Origin: Oryzias latipes
Taxonomy: Eukaryota; Chordata; Actinopteri; Beloniformes; Adrianichthyidae
Direction: 5' to 3'
Assembly: GCF_002234675.1 (NCBI RefSeq)
Contig: NC_019859.2
Span: 15,115,002 to 15,179,001 of the forward strand
DNA length: 64,000 bases
Shown: in pieces, positions 13,925 to 25,114 of the stretch
How positions within the stretch are numbered: the stretch's first letter is position 1
Layout: each line of letters starts with the position of its first letter
Program-made: the position numbers and the translations under genes
Notes under the pieces: model-generated
Seen by the model: the letters and a program-made list of their open reading frames with translations, nothing else
Databases searched by the model: none
What the model was told of the DNA's origin: nothing

Positions 13925-16027
13925 CTACAGTGCAGCAGGATCTGCGATGCCTCCCGTCACCTCATTCTCAGCTGCGTCTGTGTCAGTGTCACCAGCAGCC
14001 GGGACATCAGCAGCAGCGGGGATATCAGCTGCGGCAGGACCGGCCACATCAACAGCCACCTCGGGGGCGATGTCAACAGCGGCAACGTCAACGGGAGGCA
14101 CGTCCACAACAACATCATCAACTGGTGCAGCATCCACAGCCACATCCACCACGGCAGGCTCAGCAGCTGCTGCCGGAGGCGCTGCCGTGGCCTCTGCTGC
14201 CGTCTCCACCACTGCCGGCTCCACTTCAGTGGCCTCCACCTCTTCAACCTCGTCTTCCTCGTCAGAGTTTAGGGGTGCCACCCCAACACCGGGACCTGGG
14301 TTCCCACCCTTTGTAGTAAAGTCAAAAAGAAATAAAAAAGTTTGATTTGGACCAGGAAGAATCAGCTGCAGAATCCTAATCTCTGTGAATTTGGCTCAAT
14401 AAATAGGATGTAAAACAAGCGCATCTTTGGTTGGCTTGTTTGATTAAATAAATGAAAAAGCCTTTGCATGCATACTTTTACAAAATCTCCAACAAGGTTT
14501 TCTTATGAGAAGAAAGAATAAAAAAAAAACACAAATTCTCAAGGCTTAAGTATAAGTTAGTAGCACATGCTGGGATGTTCGGTTTGTTTTGGTTAGTTGT
14601 TATTGTTGCAGAAACCTTAGCAACACCCAGCAATTTCCGACAATACCGAGACAAAATATATCCACGGAATAATTGTTGGTTTATTTAAATTTGTCTCACC
14701 ACTGTAATGTCACGTGTGTCTGGAGTTTTGGTGGAGCCATTTATTTTCCTTTAATTCAACAATAGAGCTTTGCGTCTGGTTAGGAGTGTGTGACTAATTC
14801 CAGGAAGCTTGAAGAAACTGGAGCAGAACTGTCAATGCATCAGTTACTTCAGTTTTACACCCTGGAGTGTCATTATTTCTATTTGTGTGACTTTTTTGGA
14901 GCAAACAGCTCCTTAAACAATTAAAAGAAATTACAAGATGGAACAAATCAGTTTAGTACAAACAAAGGGGACAAAAAATAGCCTTGGTGTGAATTGAAGG
15001 CTCACCTCAGCCTCCTCATCTGAGGCATCTCCTGCTGGGATGGCAGCAGCAGCTGGCTGGACTGGTACATTTATCTGGATTTAAAACGGTTCAATTTAAA
15101 TGCAGTATTGAGTTTTGTCAGTTTGGATGGTGCAATGTAATGAAGGTTCTTACATCTGCAGCCGCTGCAGGACCAGCCTAGAAAAAGCAAAGATCAAACA
15201 TACTCAAGTGAGAATTTGACGATTTTTTAGATTTTGTTAATTTGCATAAAGTAGAACACTTGAAGTTATATTTTATTAGGTCTACTTGAGGATTATGTGT
15301 AGTAAATACCCTAGACCATGTGATAGTGTAGAAAGTATATCAACTGAAGACTTATTCAGACTAAATTGGAACAATTTAAATTTACAATATATGGATAGGA
15401 CACAAAAAGTAAACTTCAAGGATACTATCTCACTTTTAGCATCAGTATACTTGTAGTACACCTAAACTGACTACTTTTTGCTACAGAAAGTCAAACAGAA
15501 TTTATCTCAAAACTCACATGAGCACCAGCGGCAGGAAGAAAGGGGTTTGCAAGTCCCTGAAAAGGTAAATATTCATGGTTGATCCTTAAAGTCAAGTCTA
15601 ATTTAAGTGAAACATTGTTAGCTCCTGTACCTGCTGCTGGTACATCCTAAACAGCTCCATGAGCCTGAGGGCTGCATTAGCATGTGCTGCAACCTGTTGG
15701 ATAAATACCAGACATCCGAAGTGGTGAGCAATGAAAGCAATTATTTCCCCTCTCTAAAAAAGCTGTTGTTGATGACGTGACAAAAACGTGATGCGACAAG
15801 TCCCAAAAGCAGATCAAAAGGAGCACCTTTACCTCACTGCTGTCACTGTCTGGAGCCTGCAATTGAGGAGAAAGACACAAATAAATATACATAAGGGAGT
15901 TCTAAAGATCAACAGCATTTAAATTTTTTAACAAAAGATGCATTCTTTTCTTAAAGAAAGATATAATGAGACTCACGGGAGCAGCAGAAGCGGAGATGAT
16001 CAGGTACAAAAATACAAACAACTTCAT
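13925..16027 (-). CDS. Acidic Ala/Val/Asp-rich SCPP-type secreted protein, 7 coding exons
   Basis: Coding exons: 16027-15977, 15856-15833, 15693-15631, 15556-15518, 15177-15154, 15074-15006 and 14308-13925. All junctions are phase 0 and the product is 217 aa. Exon 1 of the coding set is a signal peptide (MKLFVFLYLIISASAAP). The next exon is APDSDSSE, with the S-x-E sites used by the Golgi kinase FAM20C in SCPPs. A 21-residue exon (VAAHANAALRLMELF...) would form an amphipathic helix. Short Ala/Pro exons follow, then a 127-aa last exon with an SDEEDEVEEVE block and Asp/Val/Ala repeats (VDVA, VDIA, AAADIP). The signal exon has its own acceptor and a non-coding exon upstream at about 16216-16272. 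A polyadenylation signal lies at 13476-13471. Structure and acidity fit an acidic matrix SCPP such as the fish gene called SCPP1; the identity is not proven. Confidence 0.82.
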
Positions 16028-16215
16028 TTTGGGTCCTGCAGAAAATACAAAAAAAAAAGAAGATTTTTTTGTTGTTGAAAAAATGATACTTTTTATTTTT
16101 TAAGAAAACATACTAATGATATCGCGAAAACATAAAGACATTTTTTTTCTCTGGTGAAAAGTTCAGAACAAACCTTTTAATAATCCAATTCCCCAAAAAA
16201 TAAACAAGATCTTAC

Positions 16216-16302
16216 TTTTTTTCTGCAGTAGACAAAGTCTCTTCTCAGATTCTCAGATACGGAGCCAAGTCTTCCTCATGTTGCCCAAAGAAGCCATTTA
16301 TA
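16216..16302 (-). promoter_or_regulatory. TATA box and non-coding first exon of the acidic SCPP-type gene
   Basis: TATAAAT on the minus strand at 16302-16296. About 30 bases on, a presumed start near 16270 opens an untranslated exon ending at 16216 before a GTAAG donor. A TATA box plus a small non-coding exon 1 is usual for SCPP genes. Confidence 0.65.
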
Positions 16303-17949
16303 TTCTGGAATACCCAGTGATAGCCAATCACATCCAGTAAAACATGCAGAGCTATGTGTTTGAAGAAATGTCTTACGTGTCAAAACCAAAGAAAAAGTGG
16401 TATGTGGGGTTGAGGCCCTGGTTACCCTTAATTATATGCTTTGTTCAAGTCGACTTAGCAAACATGCTCATCTTTATTGCCCTAAAACCAAAGCTTGAAA
16501 GAAAAGGAGATCCATGAAAGCAACCCAAAATATTACTTACTGTGGTGTGAAAAGAAATGCAAGAACCTTGCGGGCAGATCTGATTTTCAGTAAGAATTGT
16601 TCCAAGACATTGATAAAATAGCGACAATACTTTCATTTTTCTCATCCACTTCATTAAACCTGTTTGAGAAACATATGTGAAGAAATGTACTCATTCAAAC
16701 ATGAATTTGTCATTTTTTAAACACATCTGATAGAGCAAAAAGAGTGAGAAATGATGTTAAGCAGAAGTGTTCAACCATCGTTTGAGCTTCAGGAATTTTT
16801 TTCTATGTCCTTCTAATTTACTTGATCCCTGTCAAGACTCTGACCTCAGACCTGGAACCGCAACGCCCCACAGCCCAACTGTAATTACAAGGGGCTCCTT
16901 CAGTGCCAGTAACACAAAAAAAATAAATGAACCCAGAGTTTGGTGGCAACATTTTCATTAAACTATACATCATTTCAAAAGATAATTGGAATTTTTTCCT
17001 GAAGTAATCTTGCTAACGATCTATTTTTAACCTTTAAATCAATTCTGAATACAAACATCACATGAATAACTGTGTTGTCCTGGCATAAATCTTTAAGGCT
17101 CACTGCCTTGAAAGAAATAAGTCTGTGCTCCAAATTCAGAAATTCCATTCCCAGTAACCATAATTTACAGACAATGTATGCGATACAAGCACGTACACAT
17201 TTTTAATGATAAGTATGGGGTGTCTATACGTTTGTTTTGGTTGTACATCATAGTCATTTTGAACAATGCAGGTCTCAAAGCGTTTTCTTTCCAGATCAGA
17301 TAATGAGGCACTCACTCTGTAATCTACAAAACCGTTTCCCAGACTTGCCTCAGATCTGCTGAGATAATGAGTTTTCCCTCCAAGATAACTTATCTCTTCA
17401 TTAGTTCTTCAAGACAAGTTTTTGTTTTATTTTCAGTTATTGACTGTCTTTTCCAGTGGGAATTCTTCATATTTGACGAGTTAATCTGTCTGTATTTTGT
17501 TTGGCAAAGTAGCAGGATAGGACACTGTTTAATACACAGATCTTGGTGGCTCGTACTTGCTGAGTTGCAAATTTTTGACAGCTGCAGTTTGAGGAGCTGT
17601 CTGGGAAATACACAATTTACAGGTCTACTGGAGTCACCAGGTTCAGGGTGTCTACACTATAGGTAGCTTCTGGAAGAAAAAAGGCTTTAAAAAAATGTAA
17701 TATCTGGTTGCATTTACACCAATAAAAAAACAAAAAAAAATTTCTATTAAGTGATTTTTTTTCTAACAAGGTTTGATTTGATTAAACTGCTATAAAAATG
17801 TTGCCTTCAGTAAAAAGGCTATGTTGTGCTCTTTTAAAGCAAGCTATATTCATAAATGTATTTACATTAGGTTTTCATTTGTTTTAAGAAACATTGTAAA
17901 CCCTTCTGTTAAGACCAAAACTATACATATGTTGTTCCTTTAGCACTGA

Positions 17950-18180
17950 CATCCCCCATAGAAAATGGCTTACACCCAGTTCCAGCCAAATAAAATCAAT
18001 CCAGTTAAATCAGCCTTCATCTTTTCGTGATACGGATACTACCATGTTGGAGCCAGACAACATCAGCAAGCAGTGATTGGTCTGAGTCATTCATAGTCTA
18101 TATGGCAGTCAATCTCGGCCAATCAATCAGGACTGAGTTTATTGGAAGTCCACACCCCCTACCACTTGTAAACAGGAAGA
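17950..18180. repeat. Dispersed repeat related to 54960-55190
   Basis: Shares the blocks 'ccatgttgga', 'gtgattggtctgag' and 'gaagtccacacccc.taccactt' with 54960-55190 in the same order and orientation. The family is not identified. Confidence 0.6.
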
Positions 18181-20507
18181 AGAAAAAAAAGTAAATACAA
18201 CACACTACACATTACAAAGCAATTGTGTTTTTTTTATTCCTCTTATTCTAAAACAAATGGAAAGTAGTGTTGAAACAAAGCTCATCCATTACATTTAAGT
18301 CTATAATCCAGCTTTTAACTGAGCTTTCACAGTATTTCCCTCTGTGAGGTAGATAGAAAAGCACAACCCTAAAAAGCTGGAAAACCTGCTGAATGACTAA
18401 CCTTTTCTTTAGAAATGCTGCCCTTCAGTGTCAGACATACATCTTCAAAACCCTGGTGTTACGCCTTCAAACAGCACAGCAGCACATGGGACAAAATACT
18501 ATCTAGCTTCATTCTTTCATTTGGATGTGCTGCCACCCTGCTGTCTGGAGTTCTCTGGCATAAGGAGGTTTGAACATCCTCTGCAAGGGATATGCTAAAC
18601 CAAACCAACATCATTTATCACCACTGCAGAGCAATAAGAATACATTAATACAGACTTTATAAAACTTCCTACTTTTATTTTAAAAACGTTTCCATCCTCC
18701 TCCCGGCACTTTAATATACATTTTTCATGATTGCTTTTTAATTGCTTTATTTCAAACTTTCAGAACAATCCGAACCTTCTATATCAAAGGAAGATATAAT
18801 AATTGAATTGATCTTTTTATTCTACAGTACTACAATGTTTTTCATTGAAACATTGGAGAGTTTGACATACACTGTAATGCTCATATTTGAATATTTTCAA
18901 CAATTACCTGATGTTGCAGCAGCACATCCTACACATACACCTGAAGCTGACTCATTTCTGTATGCTATGATATGCTATGCTACACTGGTACTGAAGTACC
19001 AACATACAAAAGTGTGCCAAGAAAATATCTCCCACACCACATTCAAAGTAAATTAAATCCCCTTTCTTTCCCCGTTGTGTTGCTCAGTTTGAACTGCAGC
19101 AGATTGTCTTGACCATGTCCACATGCCTAAATACATGAAGTTGCTGCAATGTGATTGGCTGATTGGAAATTTGCATTAACGAACAGTTGGACAGGTGTGT
19201 CTAATAGGGTACTTTCACAAAGAAAGCCCCTTGCTGTCATGATTTGTTTTTCAGTTGTCTGCTTATTTTTATGCATGATTCAACAAATCGAAAACTTTAA
19301 GCTAAAAAATAAATCGGATCAAAAAGGTTTGCTGGATCAAACTATCTTTCACTCCTGGTTCTTTCAACAAAACTCCACCAGCTGATGATTGGAGTTATGA
19401 CAAAGAATCCCTAATAAGAACGGAGAGTGTTAGCGTGAGAGGACGGCATGTTGCTTTGCGGGGATAAAAATTAAAATCATGCTGGGACAGGATTTTTACT
19501 TCAGGGTCTGAAAAACAGAGGAACTTTCCCTTGATGTCTTTGTCTACAGAAGTTACATTTCACTGCGGGGAAATTTGCTCAACCACTGAAATAGTTATAT
19601 TTAGTTTAATGTCTTTAAGCAGTGGTATGTAGGATGAATAACATTCAGTTGCTGTAATGTCTATATAGTAAATCCTGGGATGAAGATAATTCTAGACTTG
19701 TCAGACAGAGGAGATGAGATGAGTATGTGGAAAAGAAATCTTTCCCATGTCTCATTTCCTTTTATGATTTCTTCCTAAATTGTTAATCTGTGATAGTCGT
19801 TCTTGTGCTTATCACATGCTTTTTTAATTCTATAAATGAGCACAAATGCAAATATTTTTAAAACTTGAGATTACCTTTTGGGGGATTTTTGATGTAAAAT
19901 GTATTATTTCCCATATTCCAAGAATGGAGAAAGCCACCCACGTTCATGCAAAGTGTTTGTGAACATTTTATGCAGACTGTACACACCTTAATATAAGTAG
20001 AAACGTGTTGACACCCAAAAGCACGACTTAAAAGATTAAATACAAAAATATATGTACTATCTTTCCTTTTAATAAAGTGACTCATAATGAATAAATTCAA
20101 ATTCTGTTACTTTCCTTTCTTTGTTATTTGTTTTGTATAAAAAGAGAACACCAGGGGGCAGAAGATGGGTGTCAGTGAGTCTTCAAGTTTTAGGTTTTTG
20201 CACTGTTAAGCAGCTAAGTCAGTTGCACCTTTTTGTATTATCAACTTTTTATTTGTTGCTTTAGCAGGTTTGAGTGTATACTGTCTGTATTTTATTGAGT
20301 GGATGCTTGTAACACTGATTTTACTGTTGATTGTTTGTCTTCAACCGGCAAAGGAAGTTCATGTCAGAAAAATAAAGTGGCTTTGACTGAATTTAACTGA
20401 GTTGAATTTTTAAAATAAGCATATTTTGCCCCATTTTTTTATTTTTCTCTTCCATATTTTTATTTTTTGTATTGAATGCATTTTTATTGGTTTTAAAAAT
20501 TTTTTTG

Positions 20508-20700
20508 CAGGGGTGTCAGACTCTAGGCCTAAAGGGCCGGCCTCATGCTGGTCTTCCAGAAATCCTGCCTTATCAACAGCATTTTACCTGGATCAGGTAT
20601 GTGTAGCCAATAAGGAGCTTCAATGGCAGGTTGGTTGAAAAACATGTAGGACACTGGCCCTCGAGGCCGGGAATCGGACTCCCTGCTTTCTGTCCTTAGT
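20508..20700. mobile_element. Short palindromic MITE-like repeat
   Basis: Begins 'caggggtgtcagactctagg' and ends with an imperfect reverse complement ('ggccctcgaggccgggaatcggactccctg'). The arms carry 'gggccggc' and 'ctggccctcgaggccggg'. This is the look of a very common fish foldback repeat; no coding content. Confidence 0.6.
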
Positions 20701-21172
20701 TGAACAGTCTACCAGACATAACAGGTACACGTTGATAGCTTTTTTTTAAGAAATCACTCATGAGTTAGTTTCAGCCATTCACTAAACAATAATACCAACT
20801 TCCAAACTGTTTCACAATAAACAGTAGGCATGAGAGAAATGCTTCAAAGTGTTTGTTTATTAAAGAAAATGACAAAGTAGGACGTGAGGACAACATGAAC
20901 TAAGATGCAGCACATGCTGTGAGAAAAAAATAAAAAATAAATCCCTGTCTGCAGACCTACAATAGCTTACTGTTAATAATCAGAGGATGAAGAAATCAAA
21001 AGGTTGTATTTTTAACATGAATCATTCTAAGAATGTAATTCAGTCAAACTTTTTTTCTGCTAATATTCTTTCTTTTCATTATTTACTTTCATGAAAAGCT
21101 TCCATTTAACGTAATTTCAGTTTTTGTCAAGCACTTCCAGGTTCACTGGCAGATAATGACGGAGGAGCTCCT

Positions 21173-22463
21173 TTACACCTTTGGATGCACCTGCAAAGAC
21201 ACATACTCCTTACATATCCTTCTTTACATGTCCTGCTTCAAAGTATTTTGGAAAGTAAAAGGCTACCTGGCTTGCCTGTGTGGGCTTATTCTGCAGGAGT
21301 GACTGCAGTGGATCCTGGGATGGGACAGCTTTGGCATCAGAGGTTGGCTTCTGTAAAGAGAAGAAGGGGAAAATGGAACAAGAGGCTACATACAAATCTT
21401 TTCAGGTATATTTTTCAGTTCTTACATTTATGGTTTGCTGAGGCATGTTTTGAGGAGGATATTCAATTGGGAAAACCTGCAAGATGCAAAAGACACACAA
21501 ACAGGGTTTTCAAACAGCAGCAAGATATAAATGTGTTTAGATTTCAAAATAAAATCATCTCACATCTGGCATTATGGGTTGGTTTGACATGGGAGGAAGG
21601 TTCTGCACAATCTGAAACCAGAGAAAACCCACTCAATCATTTCAGTACATACATATTATGATAGCACTTGTGCAAAATATTGCACATATATAGTTTACCC
21701 TTTGCTGACTGAAGTCATAGGGGTAGAACTGCAGAGGAAAACACAAGAACATTATGATTAGTTGATGTGCCAAACGTAATAATGCTTGCAGGAGGCAAAC
21801 ACTTACAATCTCTAAACTCTGTCTGCCTGGTGGCTGAGGAATGGAGTATTTGATGAAACCATAAGAAGAAAAGGGCTGCAGGAAAGACGATCAATTAGGA
21901 CCAAAAGTCGCTCAAACTATTATTGATTATTCTTTATAAATTAAGACTTTACAGAACCGTGTTCATTCTTACCTGTGTTGGATTAGCTCCACCAGTGGGA
22001 CCACCAGGAAATCTGTGAGGATAAATCTTAAACACAAACAAAAGTACCTTTAGTAGAGCTCAATAACTTTTGAGTTTTATTTTACAAATATCACCAGGTA
22101 CTCTGAAGTACTATAACATACCAGTTCTATACTATAAGCTCCTGGGAGTCCAGGTTGTGGAAAACCAGATGAAAAGGGATTGTTCCCCTGGATAAAGTTT
22201 ACAAAAAGAATATTTATGAGTTTTTTCTTACAAATGAGATAAAGCAAAAGCTATAGCAAAATCTGCATTACCTGTACAGGTGGCTGCTGCTGTCTGGAGC
22301 CTGGGAAGTGTGGCAGGTACTGAAACTAAAGATAAACACAAATGCTGCTAGGTGACATATACACAGATTTTACTGGGGAAAGTAAATCTGATTTTTGTCT
22401 TGGACTTACTGGTACAGCACAGGCTGTGCTCACCAGGCACAGGCACAGGATGGCAAACTTCAT
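21173..22463 (-). CDS. scpp5: scpp5-like Pro/Gln-rich SCPP, 10 coding exons
   Basis: P/Q-rich SCPPs are secreted by tooth and bone-forming cells and by dental epithelium. Coding exons: 22463-22410, 22325-22272, 22187-22122, 22026-21973, 21875-21807, 21728-21699, 21611-21564, 21476-21426, 21350-21267 and 21190-21173. All introns are phase 0 with GT/AG borders and the product is 175 aa. Order of parts: signal peptide MKFAILCLCLVSTACAVP; a Gln/Pro exon (PGSRQQQPPVQ); a GNNPFSSG exon; the marker exon with YGFIKYSIPQPPGRQSLE; an exon reading FYPYDFSQQR; three Pro/Gln exons; and a last exon of only five codons (VHPKV). The YGFIKYSIP/YPYDFSQQR pair is the feature I recognise as SCPP5. A polyadenylation signal lies at 20861-20856. 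I see no broken splice site or stop. Confidence 0.85.
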
Positions 22464-22554
22464 TTTGTCCCTACAAATATCAACACTCATCATTAGAAAC
22501 TGATACAATTCTCACTGAATGTTTGTTTTCATGCGCAAACATTCATAAACTCAC

Positions 22555-22653
22555 CCTCAGAAGCAAAAGACCCACAACAATGAACCGTCAAAACAATGAG
22601 TTTAGGCTATCTGATTGCATTGTATCATGCAAACAGTCCCTTTTGCTTTTATA
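22555..22653 (-). promoter_or_regulatory. TATA box and non-coding first exon of scpp5
   Basis: TATAAAA on the minus strand at 22653-22647. The untranslated first exon would run from about 22620 to 22555, ending before a GTGAG donor; the signal-peptide exon begins at 22470. Confidence 0.7.
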
Positions 22654-23653
22654 GAGTCCCTGCTTTCTTCGGTGGGCCAATCCCAGGAGAGGAAAAGGGA
22701 GGGAATTCACTCAATGAGGGGGTACAGAGAACATGTCTAGTCTTCAGCTTTACTAAATGACCAGTGGTCAAATCCACTCTCTGAGTAATGTACTCAGGTT
22801 AATTATACTGTCTGGAGCAGAGCACCTTTACTCTTTTTGTATAAACAGGTATATCAGAATCTAGAAGCCACCCGTTACTTGCATTTTTGATCTATCGCTG
22901 ATCAAATATTTCTTTAAAAAGTACCATAAATTTGTCAGTTAAGTTATGCGTTTGTTACACATACAATTGAAACAAGATGGTTTAAGGCAGTGTCCTCCAA
23001 GAAAGCTGAAAACAACCTTGAATGTATGCCAGTAATATTTTTAAAATGTCTCAGGAGGCTGCTTTCTGAGAAAGGGACATATTTCTGTTACATTTTGGTT
23101 CATTGTGTTTTTATGGAAACCATCATGCAGTTCCAATCTTTACTCATTATACTCATTAAAAACAGAAATATTTCTCAGATGATGAAGAACCACAAAGGAA
23201 TCTGCGAATGCAACCATTTTATTTATTAGACAATTGGCAAATATGACAGCAGATAGAGATGAAAAAACATGCAAAGATGTCAAAAAAACAAAAAAAACAA
23301 AATCACATTTTAAGTTTTAGCTTGTTACTTGTCATGATTTACTAAAGTAGCACCATGTTCACAGTGCATTTCCGTTAGGCAGCAAAGCACCGTATCTGTA
23401 AATCACTTAAAGAAGTGCTGGCTTGAGATGGGGGTATTGAGGGGTTGAAAGCCTTACTCGTCCAGTCACCTTAAATAAAAGAATCAAATAATCCTCATCA
23501 ATACTTAAACATTGGATATCTGCACACATAATTTTGTCAAATGTCACTAAAATAGAACATTTTGTGAAAAGATCTGTGAAAACACCTAACTTTTCTCAGG
23601 TGTTTTACCTGTTGGCTCACTTGGTAGCAAAAAAAGAAAATGCTGATGTTTTC

Positions 23654-24949
23654 TCAGTCATCTTCATCCTCCTCATCATCTCCCTTGGGTATGGGAGCCT
23701 GAAATGACAGGTCTCTGGTGAGTCAGACAAGAGTAATGCCAACGTGCTGCATGTGATCTGATTGTCGAGTCAGTGTTTCTCTGCCAAAAACGTCATTTAA
23801 AGACTTTGTTGAACTTGATGCCCTCATCACTGTTGCAATTTCCTCTCTTCTTGCAGCCATTTAATCAAATTATTTAAAATATGGCCAGAATGTTAATTTT
23901 TAGTCAGTTTATTCAATTATTACCGGGGCAGCGACGACCAGAACTGGAGCAACAGGAGCGGCAGGAACAGCAGCAGGAGCAGCAGGAACAGCAGCAGGGA
24001 TGACGGGGTCAGCAGCAGCAGCTGCTGGTGCAGCTGGAGCTGCCACGTTAAAGCCAAAGGGGTAGTACTAAAAGAAGAAGTTCAGATCATCAAATCAGTG
24101 CAACTTCAAAATATTTTCCTGCCTTCAAAATAAAATCAGGGGACACTTACCACCTCGTCATCTTCACCATTTCCCCGTGGAATCTCCTGTTTAATGAAGC
24201 CACTCACCTTTTAATGGAAAACACATTTGGACATTCATATATGCGTGCAAAAGTATTTGGTGCGCACATGCTCAATGTGATGGTTTGTTCCATTTTAGGC
24301 TCTGAAATGTCCAAAATTAATCATTTTTAAAACGTTATAGTTTACTCACGGCTCCTCCAATTGGTTGTCTGAGGCTGTTCACCGGCAGCAGCTGAAAAGA
24401 CGGAAACATGAGTAAGTCTGTGGAGATTCTCAGTCATCCAGGTCAGCAACAATAGTACCACATCAAAGAGAATAAAAGTCAAATAAAAGCTGAATTTTAT
24501 TTTATTTTTTCTTACAACTTCGAGAGTTCCAGCTGGGGCTCCAGCAGGGATGGCCTGGGCTGCCTGTAAAGAATATTAACCAAGTTAAAAGAATTTCTAT
24601 TTCTTAATTTTACTTCATCATACAAAACTACACCTCAGCCGGAGCATGATGGATGTCAAACTCCTTGTAACCCTGTGGTTTCTGTAAGATAAAATTATCC
24701 AAAAAGTAACTGTCAGTAAAAATGTTTTGGATCCAACAAACACAACCTTTTTAAAATCACAATTATTTCATGAGAGAAGCACAATGTCAATGTGAGAAAT
24801 CCCGAATAAAGAAAATGAGGGATGTATTCTATATATACTTTATATGTCAAAAAGTAGCTTCTTAAAAGATGTTTTAAATCAAAATATTTACTTACAGGGG
24901 CACAGAAAGCAACCGCAAGTATGCAGGACACAAGCAGAATAAATTTCAT
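23654..24949 (-). CDS. Ala/Pro-rich SCPP-type protein with acidic tail, 7 coding exons
   Basis: Coding exons: 24949-24896, 24681-24634, 24563-24516, 24391-24350, 24207-24151, 24067-23924 and 23698-23654. All are phase 0 and the product is 144 aa. It opens with a signal peptide (MKFILLVSCILAVAFCAP), then KPQGYKEFDIHHAPAE, two Ala/Pro/Leu exons, an exon with SGFIKQEIPRGNGEDDEV, a 48-residue exon starting YYPFGFN and continuing with VPAAP repeats, and a tail ending GDDEEDEDD. The SGFIKxEIP exon followed by a YYPFGF exon mirrors the marker pair in scpp5 next door, so the two look like old tandem duplicates. Polyadenylation signals lie at about 23227-23218. The second exon uses a GTGTAG donor. Which named fish SCPP this is (for example scpp7) I cannot tell. 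Confidence 0.82.
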
Positions 24950-25032
24950 TTTGAAGTGAGCTGTTAAAGAGGATTTTCAGAATTAGTAATATTCTTTTTG
25001 TATGAAACTGTCTTTTTTAATGCCTACATTAC

Positions 25033-25114
25033 CTTCTTCTTCCAGCAGAACGTGAAGACAGAATATCAAGGTGAGGGATGTGCTTTGCACTGAGAGACCT
25101 GCTCCTATTTATTC
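25033..25114 (-). promoter_or_regulatory. TATA-like box and non-coding first exon
   Basis: AATAAATA on the minus strand at 25114-25107. An untranslated exon of about 45-50 bases ends at 25033 before a GTAATG donor, and the signal-peptide exon starts at 24960. Confidence 0.55.

Larger units (their letters stand above)
16310..20850. other. Intergenic, no gene recognised
   Basis: Holds two repeats listed separately (about 17950-18180 and 20508-20700). The rest shows only short frames without domains or splice context. Confidence 0.5.

Noticed and set aside
13866-14345. Long plus-strand open frame rich in Ser/Ala/Thr
   Set aside because: It is the antisense of the Asp/Val/Ala repeat exon; the repeats keep several frames open at once. 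The minus strand has splice sites and a signal exon.
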